DNA of 64,000 nt, from assembly GCF_002149015.1 (NCBI RefSeq), contig NZ_NGFO01000003.1, positions 148,779 through 212,778 of the forward strand, written 5' to 3'. This DNA is from Gordonia lacunae (lineage in GTDB: Bacteria; Actinomycetota; Actinomycetes; Mycobacteriales; Mycobacteriaceae). A model generated the notes under the pieces. The model had not been told where the DNA came from, did not search any database, and was given only the letters and a program-made list of their open reading frames with translations. This document shows, piece after piece, positions 45,608 to 53,680 of this stretch. The translations under genes were made by a program, and so were the position numbers. The stretch's first letter is position 1. Each line of letters starts with the position of its first letter.

Positions 45608-46404
45608 ACACGGTGAACATTGGCACCGGGCGCCCGGCCGGGCACCGGCGGTACGCCGAGCTGACCACCGACCAGATCGGCACCGCCCTGTCGCGGGATT
45701 CGATTCTCGTCGTGCCCACCGGCGCAATCGAACCGCACGGACCACACCTTCCGCTCGCCACCGACCTCATCGTCGCTGAGTCGGTCGCCGAGGCCGTCGT
45801 CGAGCGCGGTGCCGCCGCGGGACACGACGTCTGGCTGCTGCCCGCCCTGGGTTACACCAAGTCCGACGAGCACTCCCGGCTACCGGGCACGATCTGGCTG
45901 CGGGCGAGCACCTTGTTCGAGACGATCGTCGACATCGGCGCCTCACTCGCGCAGACCCCGGCCCGCCGCGTGCTCTTCCTGAACGCGCACGGCGGCAACT
46001 CCGCCCTGATCGAGGTCGCCGCGCGCGAACTCCGCCGCCGGTTCGATCTGCAGACGTTCTTCTCGTCCGGTCCGGGACATCCCGGTCGCACCGAACGCGG
46101 ACTCGGCATCCACGCCGGCTGGGCCGAGACCTCGATGATGTTGCACCTCCGGCCGGACCTGGTGCACATGGACAAGGCGGTGGCGTCCGTGGCGGATTCG
46201 GTTGCCGACGCCGAGCACGTCGGGTTCGCCGACACGGTTCGATTCGGTTGGCTGTCCACCGATTTCGCCGAGTCGGGCGTCATCGGCGACCCCACCGGCG
46301 CTGACGCATCCATCGGCGCGAAGCTCTTCGACGAGCGCGTCGAGAATCTCGTCGCGGCGCTACCGGAGATCGCCACGTTCGACCCGGGCCGGGTCGGACG
46401 TTGA
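45604..46404 (+). CDS. creatininase-family amidohydrolase
   Basis: This 266-residue hydrolase of the creatininase/MftE/ArfB family has VVPTGAIEPHGPHLPLATD with metal-binding Glu, His and Asp, then FLNAHGGNSALIE and a HAGWAETSMML segment carrying the further metal Glu. Members cleave cyclic amides or formamides, including creatinine and FAPy, or peptides in mycofactocin maturation. Given the neighbours, a lactam or amide intermediate is likely. The GTG start shares bases with the preceding TGA stop (GTGA). Confidence 0.9.
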   Translation: MNTVNIGTGRPAGHRRYAELTTDQIGTALSRDSILVVPTGAIEPHGPHLPLATDLIVAESVAEAVVERGAAAGHDVWLLPALGYTKSDEHSRLPGTIWLRASTLFETIVDIGASLAQTPARRVLFLNAHGGNSALIEVAARELRRRFDLQTFFSSGPGHPGRTERGLGIHAGWAETSMMLHLRPDLVHMDKAVASVADSVADAEHVGFADTVRFGWLSTDFAESGVIGDPTGADASIGAKLFDERVENLVAALPEIATFDPGRVGR

Positions 46405-47012
46405 TCACCAGCGGAACGGGGTTCGGAACCGATTGCGCGGTCACGGATCAGCTCACGATCGAGCCGATGGAGCTGTTGCAGCGCTGGCTTCCCGCGGCGG
46501 ACCAACCGCGCCCACTGATGGCGCTGGGGACATGCGGTCGCGACGGCTATCCCCGGGTCCGGCACGTCCTGATCACCGAGGCCGACGACACCGCGGTCTA
46601 TTTCCACACCGACAGCAGGTCGGCGAAGGTGGCCGAGCTCGCGGACAACCCCCGCGCCTCGGTCGCGGTGGCGTGGCCGGCCGTGGGCCGTCAGGTCGTC
46701 GCGCACGGCGACGTGCGGCGGGCGCCGGATGCCGAACTGCACGAGGCATATTCACGCCGGTCTCGATACCTGCAGCTCTTGGCATGGATGAACGATGACG
46801 ATCTCGCAGCGCTGTCGACCGACGAACGGCGGCGCCGCTGGGCCGACTTCGACGCGACCCACCCACGACTGACCGCACCACCGACCTGGACCGGATACGC
46901 CGTCGACCTGCGGGAGATCACCTTCTGGCGGGGCGACCCGGACGGTCCGTCGCAACGAGTACGGTTCACCCACAACGCAGATCATTGGACATCGGAGGTT
47001 CTACCGGGATGA
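46401..47012 (+). CDS. pyridoxamine-5'-phosphate-oxidase-like FMN protein
   Basis: This 203-residue protein has the split-barrel PNPOx fold: RPLMALGTCGRDGYPRVRHV, AVYFHTDSRSAKVAELADNP for FMN binding, and a C-terminal PTWTGYAVDLREITFWRGDP segment like the PdxH/PhzG dimerisation domain. The last part lacks the RLHDR motif of true PdxH (QRVRF instead), so it probably is not the vitamin B6 enzyme. TTG at 46401 overlaps the preceding stop, consistent with the operon's other junctions; no better start was found. It likely oxidises a pathway intermediate. Confidence 0.8.
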   Translation: MITSGTGFGTDCAVTDQLTIEPMELLQRWLPAADQPRPLMALGTCGRDGYPRVRHVLITEADDTAVYFHTDSRSAKVAELADNPRASVAVAWPAVGRQVVAHGDVRRAPDAELHEAYSRRSRYLQLLAWMNDDDLAALSTDERRRRWADFDATHPRLTAPPTWTGYAVDLREITFWRGDPDGPSQRVRFTHNADHWTSEVLPG

Positions 47013-48424
47013 CCGGCACTTACCACAACGCGCTGATCCTGCCGGTCAGCGGCGACAAGCCATGGTTCTGGGGATGGCTGTCGATCGGGGACGACGGCCG
47101 GATCGCCGGGATGGGTGAGGGTACCCCGCCCGCCGACGCCCCGCTTCCTCGTCATGACCTCGACGGCGCTTTCCTCGCGCCCGGCTTCGTCTCTGCGCAC
47201 AGCCACATCTACACCGCCGGGATGCGCGGTGTCGCACCGAACAGTCCGCTCTACGAATGGGTCACACTCAACAGCACGATGCTGCTCGGCGCCGAGGCCG
47301 AGGATCTGTACTGGATGACGATGGCGGGCGGACTCGATCACCTGTCGTCCGGGATCACGTCGGTGTACAACTTCACCCAGTCGCGCGTCCTGGCCCTCTT
47401 CGACTACGAGGAGTCCGTCCTCAAGGCGGCGCGCGTGCACCCGCCCGAATTTGTCACCGCCCAGGTGGATGGACTTGCGGCCGCTGGAATCCGGTTCGTC
47501 ACCAGCGTGCGGCTCGACGACGAGCAACTCGGCGAGGACGCTGCCTTCGCCGGTTTCGACGAGGTCATGACCCACCTCGCCACCGTCGACCCGGCGCTGG
47601 ATCTGGGCGGCTCGGTCTACGGCTCGGTGCAGTGGTCGTCCTCGCCGGCGACCGCGGAACGCGAACGCGCCCTGATGGATCGGTACGGGATCACCAATCA
47701 GGCGCACTTCGTCGAGACGGCCGAACAGATCGAGATCCAACAGTCCAAGTTCGACTGGTACGACGCCGCGGGTGTCTTGGGCCCCGACTTCGCGTTCGGC
47801 CATTTCGTCCACCCCACCGAGGACATGTTCACGCGTGTTCGCGAGACCGGGTCGGCGGTGGTGTGGCAACCGATGTCCAACGGCCGCCTCGGTTCCGGGA
47901 TCGCCGATGTGCCTCGCCTGCTGCGGGATTCGGTCACCGTCGGGATGGGCGTCGACGACCAGTCGTGCACGGACGTGTCCGACCCGTTCGAGAACATGCG
48001 CACCGGGCTGTTCCTGCAGCGCGGGAAGCACAGCGACGCCGCGATTCTGACACCGCTCGATGTGCTGGTGCTGCACACGCTGGGTTCGGCGTCGGCGATG
48101 GGCGTGGCCGACCGGGTCGGTTCGCTCGAGGTCGGGAAGTTCGCGGATCTGCTCGTCGTCGATCCACGCTCACCTCACCTCGGGCCGATCTGGGATCCGG
48201 TCGCGACCTATGTACTCGGATGCGGGCTGCGGAATCTGCGCGAGGTCGTCGTCGGCGGGCAGTCGGTCTGGCACCGTGACGTCGTCGACCCCCGGCGCGC
48301 ACAGGCGGATTCCGAACTCACCGAACGGATGATCGCGTCAGCGGCGCAGTCCGGGATTCATCCGGTCGTCCCAGCGCATCGCGATCAGGATCGCACGAGC
48401 GTTGACGACCAGCGGTCGGTGTAA
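47009..48424 (+). CDS. amidohydrolase (8-oxoguanine-deaminase/TrzN-like), intact metal site
   Basis: This 471-residue amidohydrolase has LAPGFVSAHSHIYTAGM with the HxH pair, ITNQAHFVETAEQ with the third His and Glu, FGHFVHPTEDMF, and the metal Asp in VGMGVDDQSCTDVSDPFE. The family deaminates or dechlorinates purine-, pterin- or triazine-like rings. It is the last gene of the operon. ATGA overlaps the PNPOx stop, with CGGAGG upstream. Its 3' end overlaps the convergent FMN reductase gene by 40 bp. Confidence 0.88.
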   Translation: MTGTYHNALILPVSGDKPWFWGWLSIGDDGRIAGMGEGTPPADAPLPRHDLDGAFLAPGFVSAHSHIYTAGMRGVAPNSPLYEWVTLNSTMLLGAEAEDLYWMTMAGGLDHLSSGITSVYNFTQSRVLALFDYEESVLKAARVHPPEFVTAQVDGLAAAGIRFVTSVRLDDEQLGEDAAFAGFDEVMTHLATVDPALDLGGSVYGSVQWSSSPATAERERALMDRYGITNQAHFVETAEQIEIQQSKFDWYDAAGVLGPDFAFGHFVHPTEDMFTRVRETGSAVVWQPMSNGRLGSGIADVPRLLRDSVTVGMGVDDQSCTDVSDPFENMRTGLFLQRGKHSDAAILTPLDVLVLHTLGSASAMGVADRVGSLEVGKFADLLVVDPRSPHLGPIWDPVATYVLGCGLRNLREVVVGGQSVWHRDVVDPRRAQADSELTERMIASAAQSGIHPVVPAHRDQDRTSVDDQRSV

Positions 48425-48870
48425 TCGGCGATCCGGGAATCGGTGGTGTAGGTGGAATCCATCAGGTACAGGCCCGGCGCCGGGCACACCGCGCCGAGTT
48501 CCACCAGGACCGGTTTGAGCAGTAGATCGGGTGCCATCGCATGCGCCGGCCCCGCCCCGAGCATCAATGGGACGGCCGTGACATCGCGCAGGCCCTCGCC
48601 CGTGGCGAACTGGTCGAGGAAGAGTTTGAGGACGCCGGTATAGGTCGCCTTGAAGGTCGGGCTCGCCACCACGACGAGATCCGACGAGGCGACGGTCTCG
48701 ACCGCGCCCCCGACTGCGGTGTCGCCCCACCCGAGCAGACCGGCCCCGAGCTCGATCACGTCGACGACATGGTCGGGTTCGGTCCCGGTCAGCGCCCTCG
48801 CCAACCGGCGGGCGGCGTCGAGCGTGCGTGAACCGGGCTTGGGATTCCCGGCGACAACGGTGGTGGTCAT
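48385..48870 (-). CDS. NAD(P)H-dependent FMN reductase
   Basis: This 161-residue flavodoxin-like reductase has a phosphate loop VAGNPKPGSRT, the SPTFKATYTGVLKLFLDQF segment that shapes the flavin pocket, and MLGAGPAHA. It supplies reduced FMN, often to two-component monooxygenases or desulfurisation and N-heterocycle enzymes. ATG at 48870 has GAGAGGCGG upstream. It converges with the catabolic operon, overlapping its last gene by 40 bp, and lies 28 bp downstream of the broken TspO-like gene on the same strand. Confidence 0.88.
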   Translation of the reverse strand: MTTTVVAGNPKPGSRTLDAARRLARALTGTEPDHVVDVIELGAGLLGWGDTAVGGAVETVASSDLVVVASPTFKATYTGVLKLFLDQFATGEGLRDVTAVPLMLGAGPAHAMAPDLLLKPVLVELGAVCPAPGLYLMDSTYTTDSRIADYTDRWSSTLVRS

Positions 48871-48898
48871 GGTCCGCCTCTCGCAGTATCGGTCCCGC

Positions 48899-49680
48899 TC
48901 ATCGTGCCGCAGCAGGAGCGGGCGCACCCGCCCGACGCCGCAGTGTCGTCACGGCCGCCGTGGTGACGACCAGCACGACTATCGTCCCGACCGCAACTCC
49001 CACGACAGCTGTGGTCTCACCCTGTGCGGTCACGATGATCCCGACAACGCCCAGATCAGCGTGAGCGGGTAGGCGATGAGCACCGACCCGACAGCGGCGG
49101 TGACCGCCAGACCGACCACGGCGCACGCGAGCAGAACGGCCAGCTGCCATCCCAGGGACCGTGGGTCCGCGAGGTCGGCGCCGATCGCCGCGGCCCAGTT
49201 CTGGAACACCGCCGCGGTCGCCCATGCCGCGTAGACACCGACGAGGACCCGGGTCAGGACGGTGAGCCATCGCGGCGCCGAGCCGTCGGCCGGTCCGGCG
49301 GCGATCCGGGCCGCATCGAGCAGGGCCACCGTCATGACCGTCAGCACGACCGGTGTCACCCACGTCCACTCCGCGGCCGACACCAGAATCCACACCGCCG
49401 CGCCGGCGAACGCGACTTCGAGGTCGATGAGCAACCGCCGCGGGTCACCCGTCCCGGTGGCCCCCTTCCACACCACCGCCACAGCGAACACGATCGACAG
49501 CAGGTAGATGAGGCTCCAGATCGAGAACGTGTAACCCGCCGGGGTGATCAGCAGATCGGTCGTCGACTCGCTGGGCGATGCGCCGAAGCCCGAGAACGGG
49601 ACGACCGGCGCGAACACCTGCGCCGCGGCGAGGAACACGGCGAGCCAGGTGATCGGACCGGAGATACGCGTCGGTGTCAT
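48899..49680 (-). pseudogene. TspO/MBR-like tryptophan-rich membrane protein with 3' frameshift
   Basis: From ATG at 49680 the frame encodes a five-helix-like membrane protein with ITPAGYTFSIWSLIYL, typical of tryptophan-rich TspO/MBR-like proteins. It runs into LTLIWALSGSS and stops at 49030 after 216 residues. In the +1 frame the same place reads on as VGIIVTAQGETTAVVG followed by a hydrophobic helix and a basic tail to a stop at 48899. A single missing base near 49048-49050 (GCGTT instead of GCGGTT) explains this. Either the gene has lost its last helix or the sequence has an error here. Confidence 0.7.
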
Positions 49681-49766
49681 ATGTCCCAACGTAGGCGCAG
49701 ATGCCCGATTCACGCCGACGCACTGTCTGAGGCGCAAGCGGACCTTGCGCAGCGACGGACTCCCCA

Positions 49767-49905
49767 GCTCCCGGAGGTGCGAGCAACGATAGCGGTCCCA
49801 CCTCCCCGCTCCCTGAGGTGCGAGGAGCGATAGCGATCCCACCTCCCCGCTCCCTGAGATGCGAGGAGCGATAGCGACGAGCCACGAAGGGTCTTCGCGA
49901 GCCCC
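49767..49905. repeat. REPIN-like repeat array, locus D
   Basis: Three modules with a strict 41-bp period start at 49767, 49808 and 49849 (GCTCCCTGAGGTGCGAGGAG is the middle copy's head). The last runs into GCCACGAAGGGTC. Only one arm of the central hairpin is present here. The 539-bp gap between the TspO-like gene and the second HNH gene also holds a long palindrome and a promoter; I see nothing else in the rest of it. Confidence 0.85.
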
Positions 49906-49927
49906 CCTCCGACTGATGAACCTCATC

Positions 49928-49979
49928 TCGACCGATGGACTTCGATCGAAGTCCATCAGTCGAGTTCGAGTCCATCGGT
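49928..49979. other. 36-bp palindrome with alternative third arm
   Basis: Positions 49934-49957 form an exact 24-bp palindrome (half-site GATGGACTTCGA). With one mismatch it extends to 49928-49963, flanked by TCGAC and GTCGA. A third copy of the arm, AGTCCATCGGT (49969-49979), can pair instead with ACCGATGGACT (49931-49941). This could be an operator, a recombination site or a switchable hairpin. Confidence 0.7.
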
Positions 49980-50111
49980 GACAACTGCAGTGCCACACAA
50001 CCGGCCGGACCGGCGAAGGTGAAGCACCCCGCCTCCGGCAGTGATCCGTCTCCAAGCAGGCCGTCCACCCGTGTGACTAACGGGGTTTCTGTTCACCACA
50101 GTCCACCACGG

Positions 50112-50139
50112 TTCACCACTGGTGCGTGAGTGATATAGT
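50112..50139 (+). promoter_or_regulatory. promoter candidate for the second HNH gene
   Basis: TTCACC (50112-50117) and TATAGT (50134-50139) with a 16-bp spacer form a plausible promoter about 80 bp upstream of the ATG. The word TTCACCAC occurs twice just upstream and at the -35 (near 50093 and 50112). Confidence 0.4.
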
Positions 50140-50219
50140 CTGCCGCGCAGTCAGATTCGGCGAAGAATGGGTTGTGGAGAAACTTCGTCGTCGAACGTTT
50201 GGGCGAGTACCTTGGTGTC

Positions 50220-51464
50220 ATGACCTCGATCACCGCACTCCGCGACACCCTCATCGGCCTGCCGCCACCACCCGACGACGGGACCGGTCGCGCCGTGTTC
50301 GAGCGTCTCGACGAACTGCGGGTGCTGCGCAACGTGCTCGATCACCAGATCGCCGTCCACATAGCGCTTTTCGACGCCTCTGGTGCCGCGGCGCGCGCGG
50401 GCTCGACGACCCGGTCGTGGCTGATCGAGATGGGAATGCCCCCGGCAGCCGCCGGCCGTGGTGTGCGGATCGCCGGTGGCCTGGCGTCGTTGCCGAAACT
50501 CGCCGACTGCGCCGCCGACGGATATCTGTCTGCCGAGTGCGTGGATGCGGTGGTCCGCGGCATCACTCTCATCGACACACGTGCTCCGGCAGCGCTGTCC
50601 GACGACGACCGGTCGCTGGTCGAGAGCGAGTTGCTCACCCAGGCGTTCTCCGGTGCCACACCCGCCGAGATCAACGACCACGCCCGGAGTATCGCAGTCC
50701 GGGTCGCAGCCACTGACCCGGACGCGGTTGCGGCGGCTGATGATGCGTCACTGAACACCGTGCACACCCGCGTCACCGAAGATGGTCGGGTCGCGATCAC
50801 TGCCGATGTGACCGCGGTGATCGGCGAGAAATTTCTGTCGATGATCGACGAACGCTCCTGCCCGCGGCCGGAACCCGACGGCGCTGACGATCGCCGTGGT
50901 GTGGCGCAGCGTCGCGCCGATGGGTTGGAACTCCTTCTCGATCAAGCGGCGATCGGTGCGGCGATGACGACCGCCGGCGCACCCCGCACCCAAGTCCTGG
51001 TCACCATCCCCGCGGACGGCGCTGATCCGGCGCGCCTGCCGTGGGTCGGGGCGGTCACAGCATCGACAGCCCGTCGCCTGTCGTGTGACGGCGGAGTGGC
51101 CGAGATCGTCCTCGACGACGAGGGCGTGCCGTTGCGGATGGGCACCACGAAACGATTGTTCCCGCACCATCTGCGGCAGGCGATCATCGTGCGTGACGTG
51201 TGTTGCGTGAAATGCGGTGCCCCCGCCGCACATACACAGGTCCATCACATCGTGCACTGGGCTGATGGTGGTGCGACCGATCTGGACAACGGGTGCCTGC
51301 TGTGCCAGCGCTGTCACACCCAGGTGCATCACCACGGCTGGCGCGTGGTGATGGGCCCCGACCGGCACCCGTGGTTGATCCCGCCGGCCGACATCGACTC
51401 CCGCCGCCTACCCCGACCCGCCTACAACCGGCGCACCATGCGACTCGACGACGCCCCCGTCTAA
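50220..51464 (+). CDS. DUF222/HNH endonuclease-domain protein (13E12-type), copy 2
   Basis: The 414-residue protein has the DUF222 helical region (about 1-300) and a C-terminal HNH motif: CCVKCGAPAAHTQVHHIVHW (starting near 325), then ADGGATDLDNGCLLCQRCHTQVHHH. Two CxxC pairs bind zinc and HHIVHWADGG...DN...H is the nuclease core, here closer to the active consensus than copy 1. ATG at 50220 was chosen. The two copies share architecture but little sequence, so they are not a recent duplication. Function is unknown. Confidence 0.87.
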   Translation: MTSITALRDTLIGLPPPPDDGTGRAVFERLDELRVLRNVLDHQIAVHIALFDASGAAARAGSTTRSWLIEMGMPPAAAGRGVRIAGGLASLPKLADCAADGYLSAECVDAVVRGITLIDTRAPAALSDDDRSLVESELLTQAFSGATPAEINDHARSIAVRVAATDPDAVAAADDASLNTVHTRVTEDGRVAITADVTAVIGEKFLSMIDERSCPRPEPDGADDRRGVAQRRADGLELLLDQAAIGAAMTTAGAPRTQVLVTIPADGADPARLPWVGAVTASTARRLSCDGGVAEIVLDDEGVPLRMGTTKRLFPHHLRQAIIVRDVCCVKCGAPAAHTQVHHIVHWADGGATDLDNGCLLCQRCHTQVHHHGWRVVMGPDRHPWLIPPADIDSRRLPRPAYNRRTMRLDDAPV

Positions 51465-51609
51465 CCGCCCCACCCCCAGACCCTCCGGCGCCGACCCGAC
51501 GCCACACGACCTTTGACAACTCCACAGTGTGCAACCACCCCCTGACCACCGGGGTCTCGTAGCGACAATCGGCTTGCAGCAAGCATTTCCGCCGCGATGT
51601 CCCGGTGGC

Positions 51610-52363
51610 TCAGGAGACAGTGCCGGCGACGCGCCGGTTCTGGCCCTTCATCGCGCTCGTCGGTGACGACTGCGCTCCGGCCGACGCTCGATCCCGCCGC
51701 ACGACCAAACCGATGGCGACAGCCGCGACGACGGCGTAGACGAGACCGGTGACGACGGCTCCGCCGATGGTTCCGACCGCCTGCCCGGCCACGCCGATCA
51801 CGGTGCCCAGAACGATCACATCCAGTCGACCTACCACCAGACCGATCACCGCCGTGGACCAGCCGACGACGAGGAGCACGCCGACCGTGGGCAGGGTCGT
51901 CGCGAGCCGCACCCCCACGCCGGCGAGACTCGCAACCATCGAGACCAACAGGCATGCGCCACAGACACATTGGGCCACCAGGAGTGAGTCACTCGCTCCG
52001 GTCGCGAGGATCGCGGCGATCAGTGCGCTCCCCCCGCGAGCGCACCGATCGCCCACGCCAGTGCGCCGACCAGGTACGCGCTGCAGGAGGTCGCCGACGA
52101 TCCCCGCGAGGAAGGCGATCGGCAGCACCGTGCGTGTGTCGGACGAGCGGGCCGCGCGCCGAGATCAGCAGGACGATGATCAGCGCGATGAAGTAGGTGG
52201 CGAACAGCACCGACGCCGCGGCGGGCCCGAAGTCATGGGTCTCCACGTACCCCGGGAGCAGCGGCGTCATCGCATTCGAGCCGCAGATGGCGAGGATGAA
52301 CCCGACCCCGGAAGCGCCTGCCAGCACACGAATTCCACGGCCGGTTCTCGGAGCGGTTACCAT
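51610..52363 (-). pseudogene. degraded and shortened MFS transporter
   Basis: From ATG at 52363 the first frame gives two typical MFS helices (VLAGASGVGFILAICGSNAM; VLFATYFIALIIVLLISARG), then turns to non-membrane sequence. The protein continues in a second frame (TVLPIAFLAGIVGDLLQ), a third (SAYLVGALAWAIGALAGG), and back to a frame with four to five helices ending at 51610. At least three frameshifts are needed, and the sum of about 250 residues is well below the 400 of a full transporter. It seems to be decayed. Confidence 0.72.
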
Positions 52364-52447
52364 GGGAGAACTCAAGCCGACGTCTGTGACCACCGGGCAA
52401 CCCTGTCGTGGCCGTCGTATTGCGCACCTCGCCGGCGCGCCGAGAGA

Positions 52448-53563
52448 TCAACCGACCGGGCGAAGGTCCGAGGGCGTCCCCGGACGCGGTCCCCAATACT
52501 TCTCGACCCAGCTGCCCGACCCGGCCTGCGCATCGGGCTCGGGGATGTCCCAGTCCACGAAGTCGTAGAGGTCGCGTGACATCTCGACGATGACGTCGCG
52601 GAGTTCGAGGGACGCCAGCCACCGCTGCGGGATCGCTGCGACGCCGTCGCGGGCACCCAGCAGATTACCGGCGATCGCGCCCGTGGAGTCCGAGTCGCCG
52701 TCGTGGTTGACCGCGATGATCACCGCGTCTTCGAGGTCCTCGGCCACGAGGGCGGAGTAGATCGCGATCGCGAGTGCTTCCTCTCCGACCCAGCCGCCGC
52801 CGAGACGCGTGATCGCCGCCTCGTGGGACAGGCCCGAACCGGCCAGTGCCTCGGCGGCGTCGAGCGCAGCCAGGGTCTCCTCGTATCCGGCACGAGTCCG
52901 GAGGACCCCTTTCGCGACCGTCAGCGCCTCGGGCAGGCTCGCCCCGGCGACCAGATCGCGGATCGCGACCGCGAGGACACCGGCGGGCAGCGAACCGGAG
53001 GGGTGCCCGTGCGTGAGCGAGGCGAGGGTGGCCGCGAGATCGAAAGTGCCTGCGGCCGACCACTCCGCGCGGGCCGCGAACAACCCCACGGGCGCGACCC
53101 GCATGACGCCCCCACACCCCTTGCTGTCGTTGTCGGCGGGCGCGCCGGGGCGAGTGGTCGCCCGCAGCGCCTCGAGGCAGGTGGCGCCGGGCGCCCGCCG
53201 GCTGTGGAGCTGCCGGTGTCCCGCCAGCCAACTCGACCGTTCGCTCGTCGCGAGTACACCGTGGCGCGGATGGCCGCCCTGGGTGATGAACCAGCGCAGG
53301 TAGGCGCGTGCCGTGGTGGCCGCGTAACAGGAGATGCCTCCCGCGCAATCACGCACCCACGCGCGCAGCAACCCTTCGGCGGTGAACAGCGTCATCTGGG
53401 TGTCGTCGGTGATGGTGCCGACGCCGCCGTACGCTGCCGCATACGAGGTGATCCCCCGGGCTCCGAACCGCTCGACGATCGTTTCCCGGGCGGAGAACTC
53501 GACCGCCCCGCCCAGGGCGTCGCCGACCGCCCCCGCGAGTAGACATCCGCTGAATCGATCCAT
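52448..53563 (-). CDS. ADP-ribosylglycohydrolase family protein
   Basis: DraG/ARH enzymes remove ADP-ribose from proteins or nucleic acids using two magnesium ions. This 371-residue protein has LLAGAVGDALGGAVEFS, the metal motif GTITDDTQMTLFTAEGL, the central NDSKGCGGVMRVAP and the C-terminal metal motif NHDGDSDSTGAIAGNLLGA. All acidic ligands are present. No ADP-ribosyltransferase gene is adjacent. It is preceded by the divergent DUF389 gene and followed by the broken MFS gene. Confidence 0.93.
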   Translation of the reverse strand: MDRFSGCLLAGAVGDALGGAVEFSARETIVERFGARGITSYAAAYGGVGTITDDTQMTLFTAEGLLRAWVRDCAGGISCYAATTARAYLRWFITQGGHPRHGVLATSERSSWLAGHRQLHSRRAPGATCLEALRATTRPGAPADNDSKGCGGVMRVAPVGLFAARAEWSAAGTFDLAATLASLTHGHPSGSLPAGVLAVAIRDLVAGASLPEALTVAKGVLRTRAGYEETLAALDAAEALAGSGLSHEAAITRLGGGWVGEEALAIAIYSALVAEDLEDAVIIAVNHDGDSDSTGAIAGNLLGARDGVAAIPQRWLASLELRDVIVEMSRDLYDFVDWDIPEPDAQAGSGSWVEKYWGPRPGTPSDLRPVG

Positions 53564-53680
53564 CGTCGCCCCCTAGAGTTCTCCCCGGCGTTTCCCCATG
53601 GTCACATGCGCGGCCCGAACTCGCTGGACAGCGGACCGCGGCGGGGTATTTTCGGAGGACCTCGAGACGAAGGGGATCCG

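Noticed and set aside
49030..49032. TGA at the end of the TspO-like frame as a selenocysteine codon
   Set aside because: The sequence after the TGA in the same frame is not membrane-like, whereas the next frame continues the protein; a frameshift explains it better.
52197..52568. Plus-strand frame opposite the MFS remnant
   Set aside because: It is low in conserved character and overlaps both the MFS remnant and the ADP-ribosylglycohydrolase gene end.
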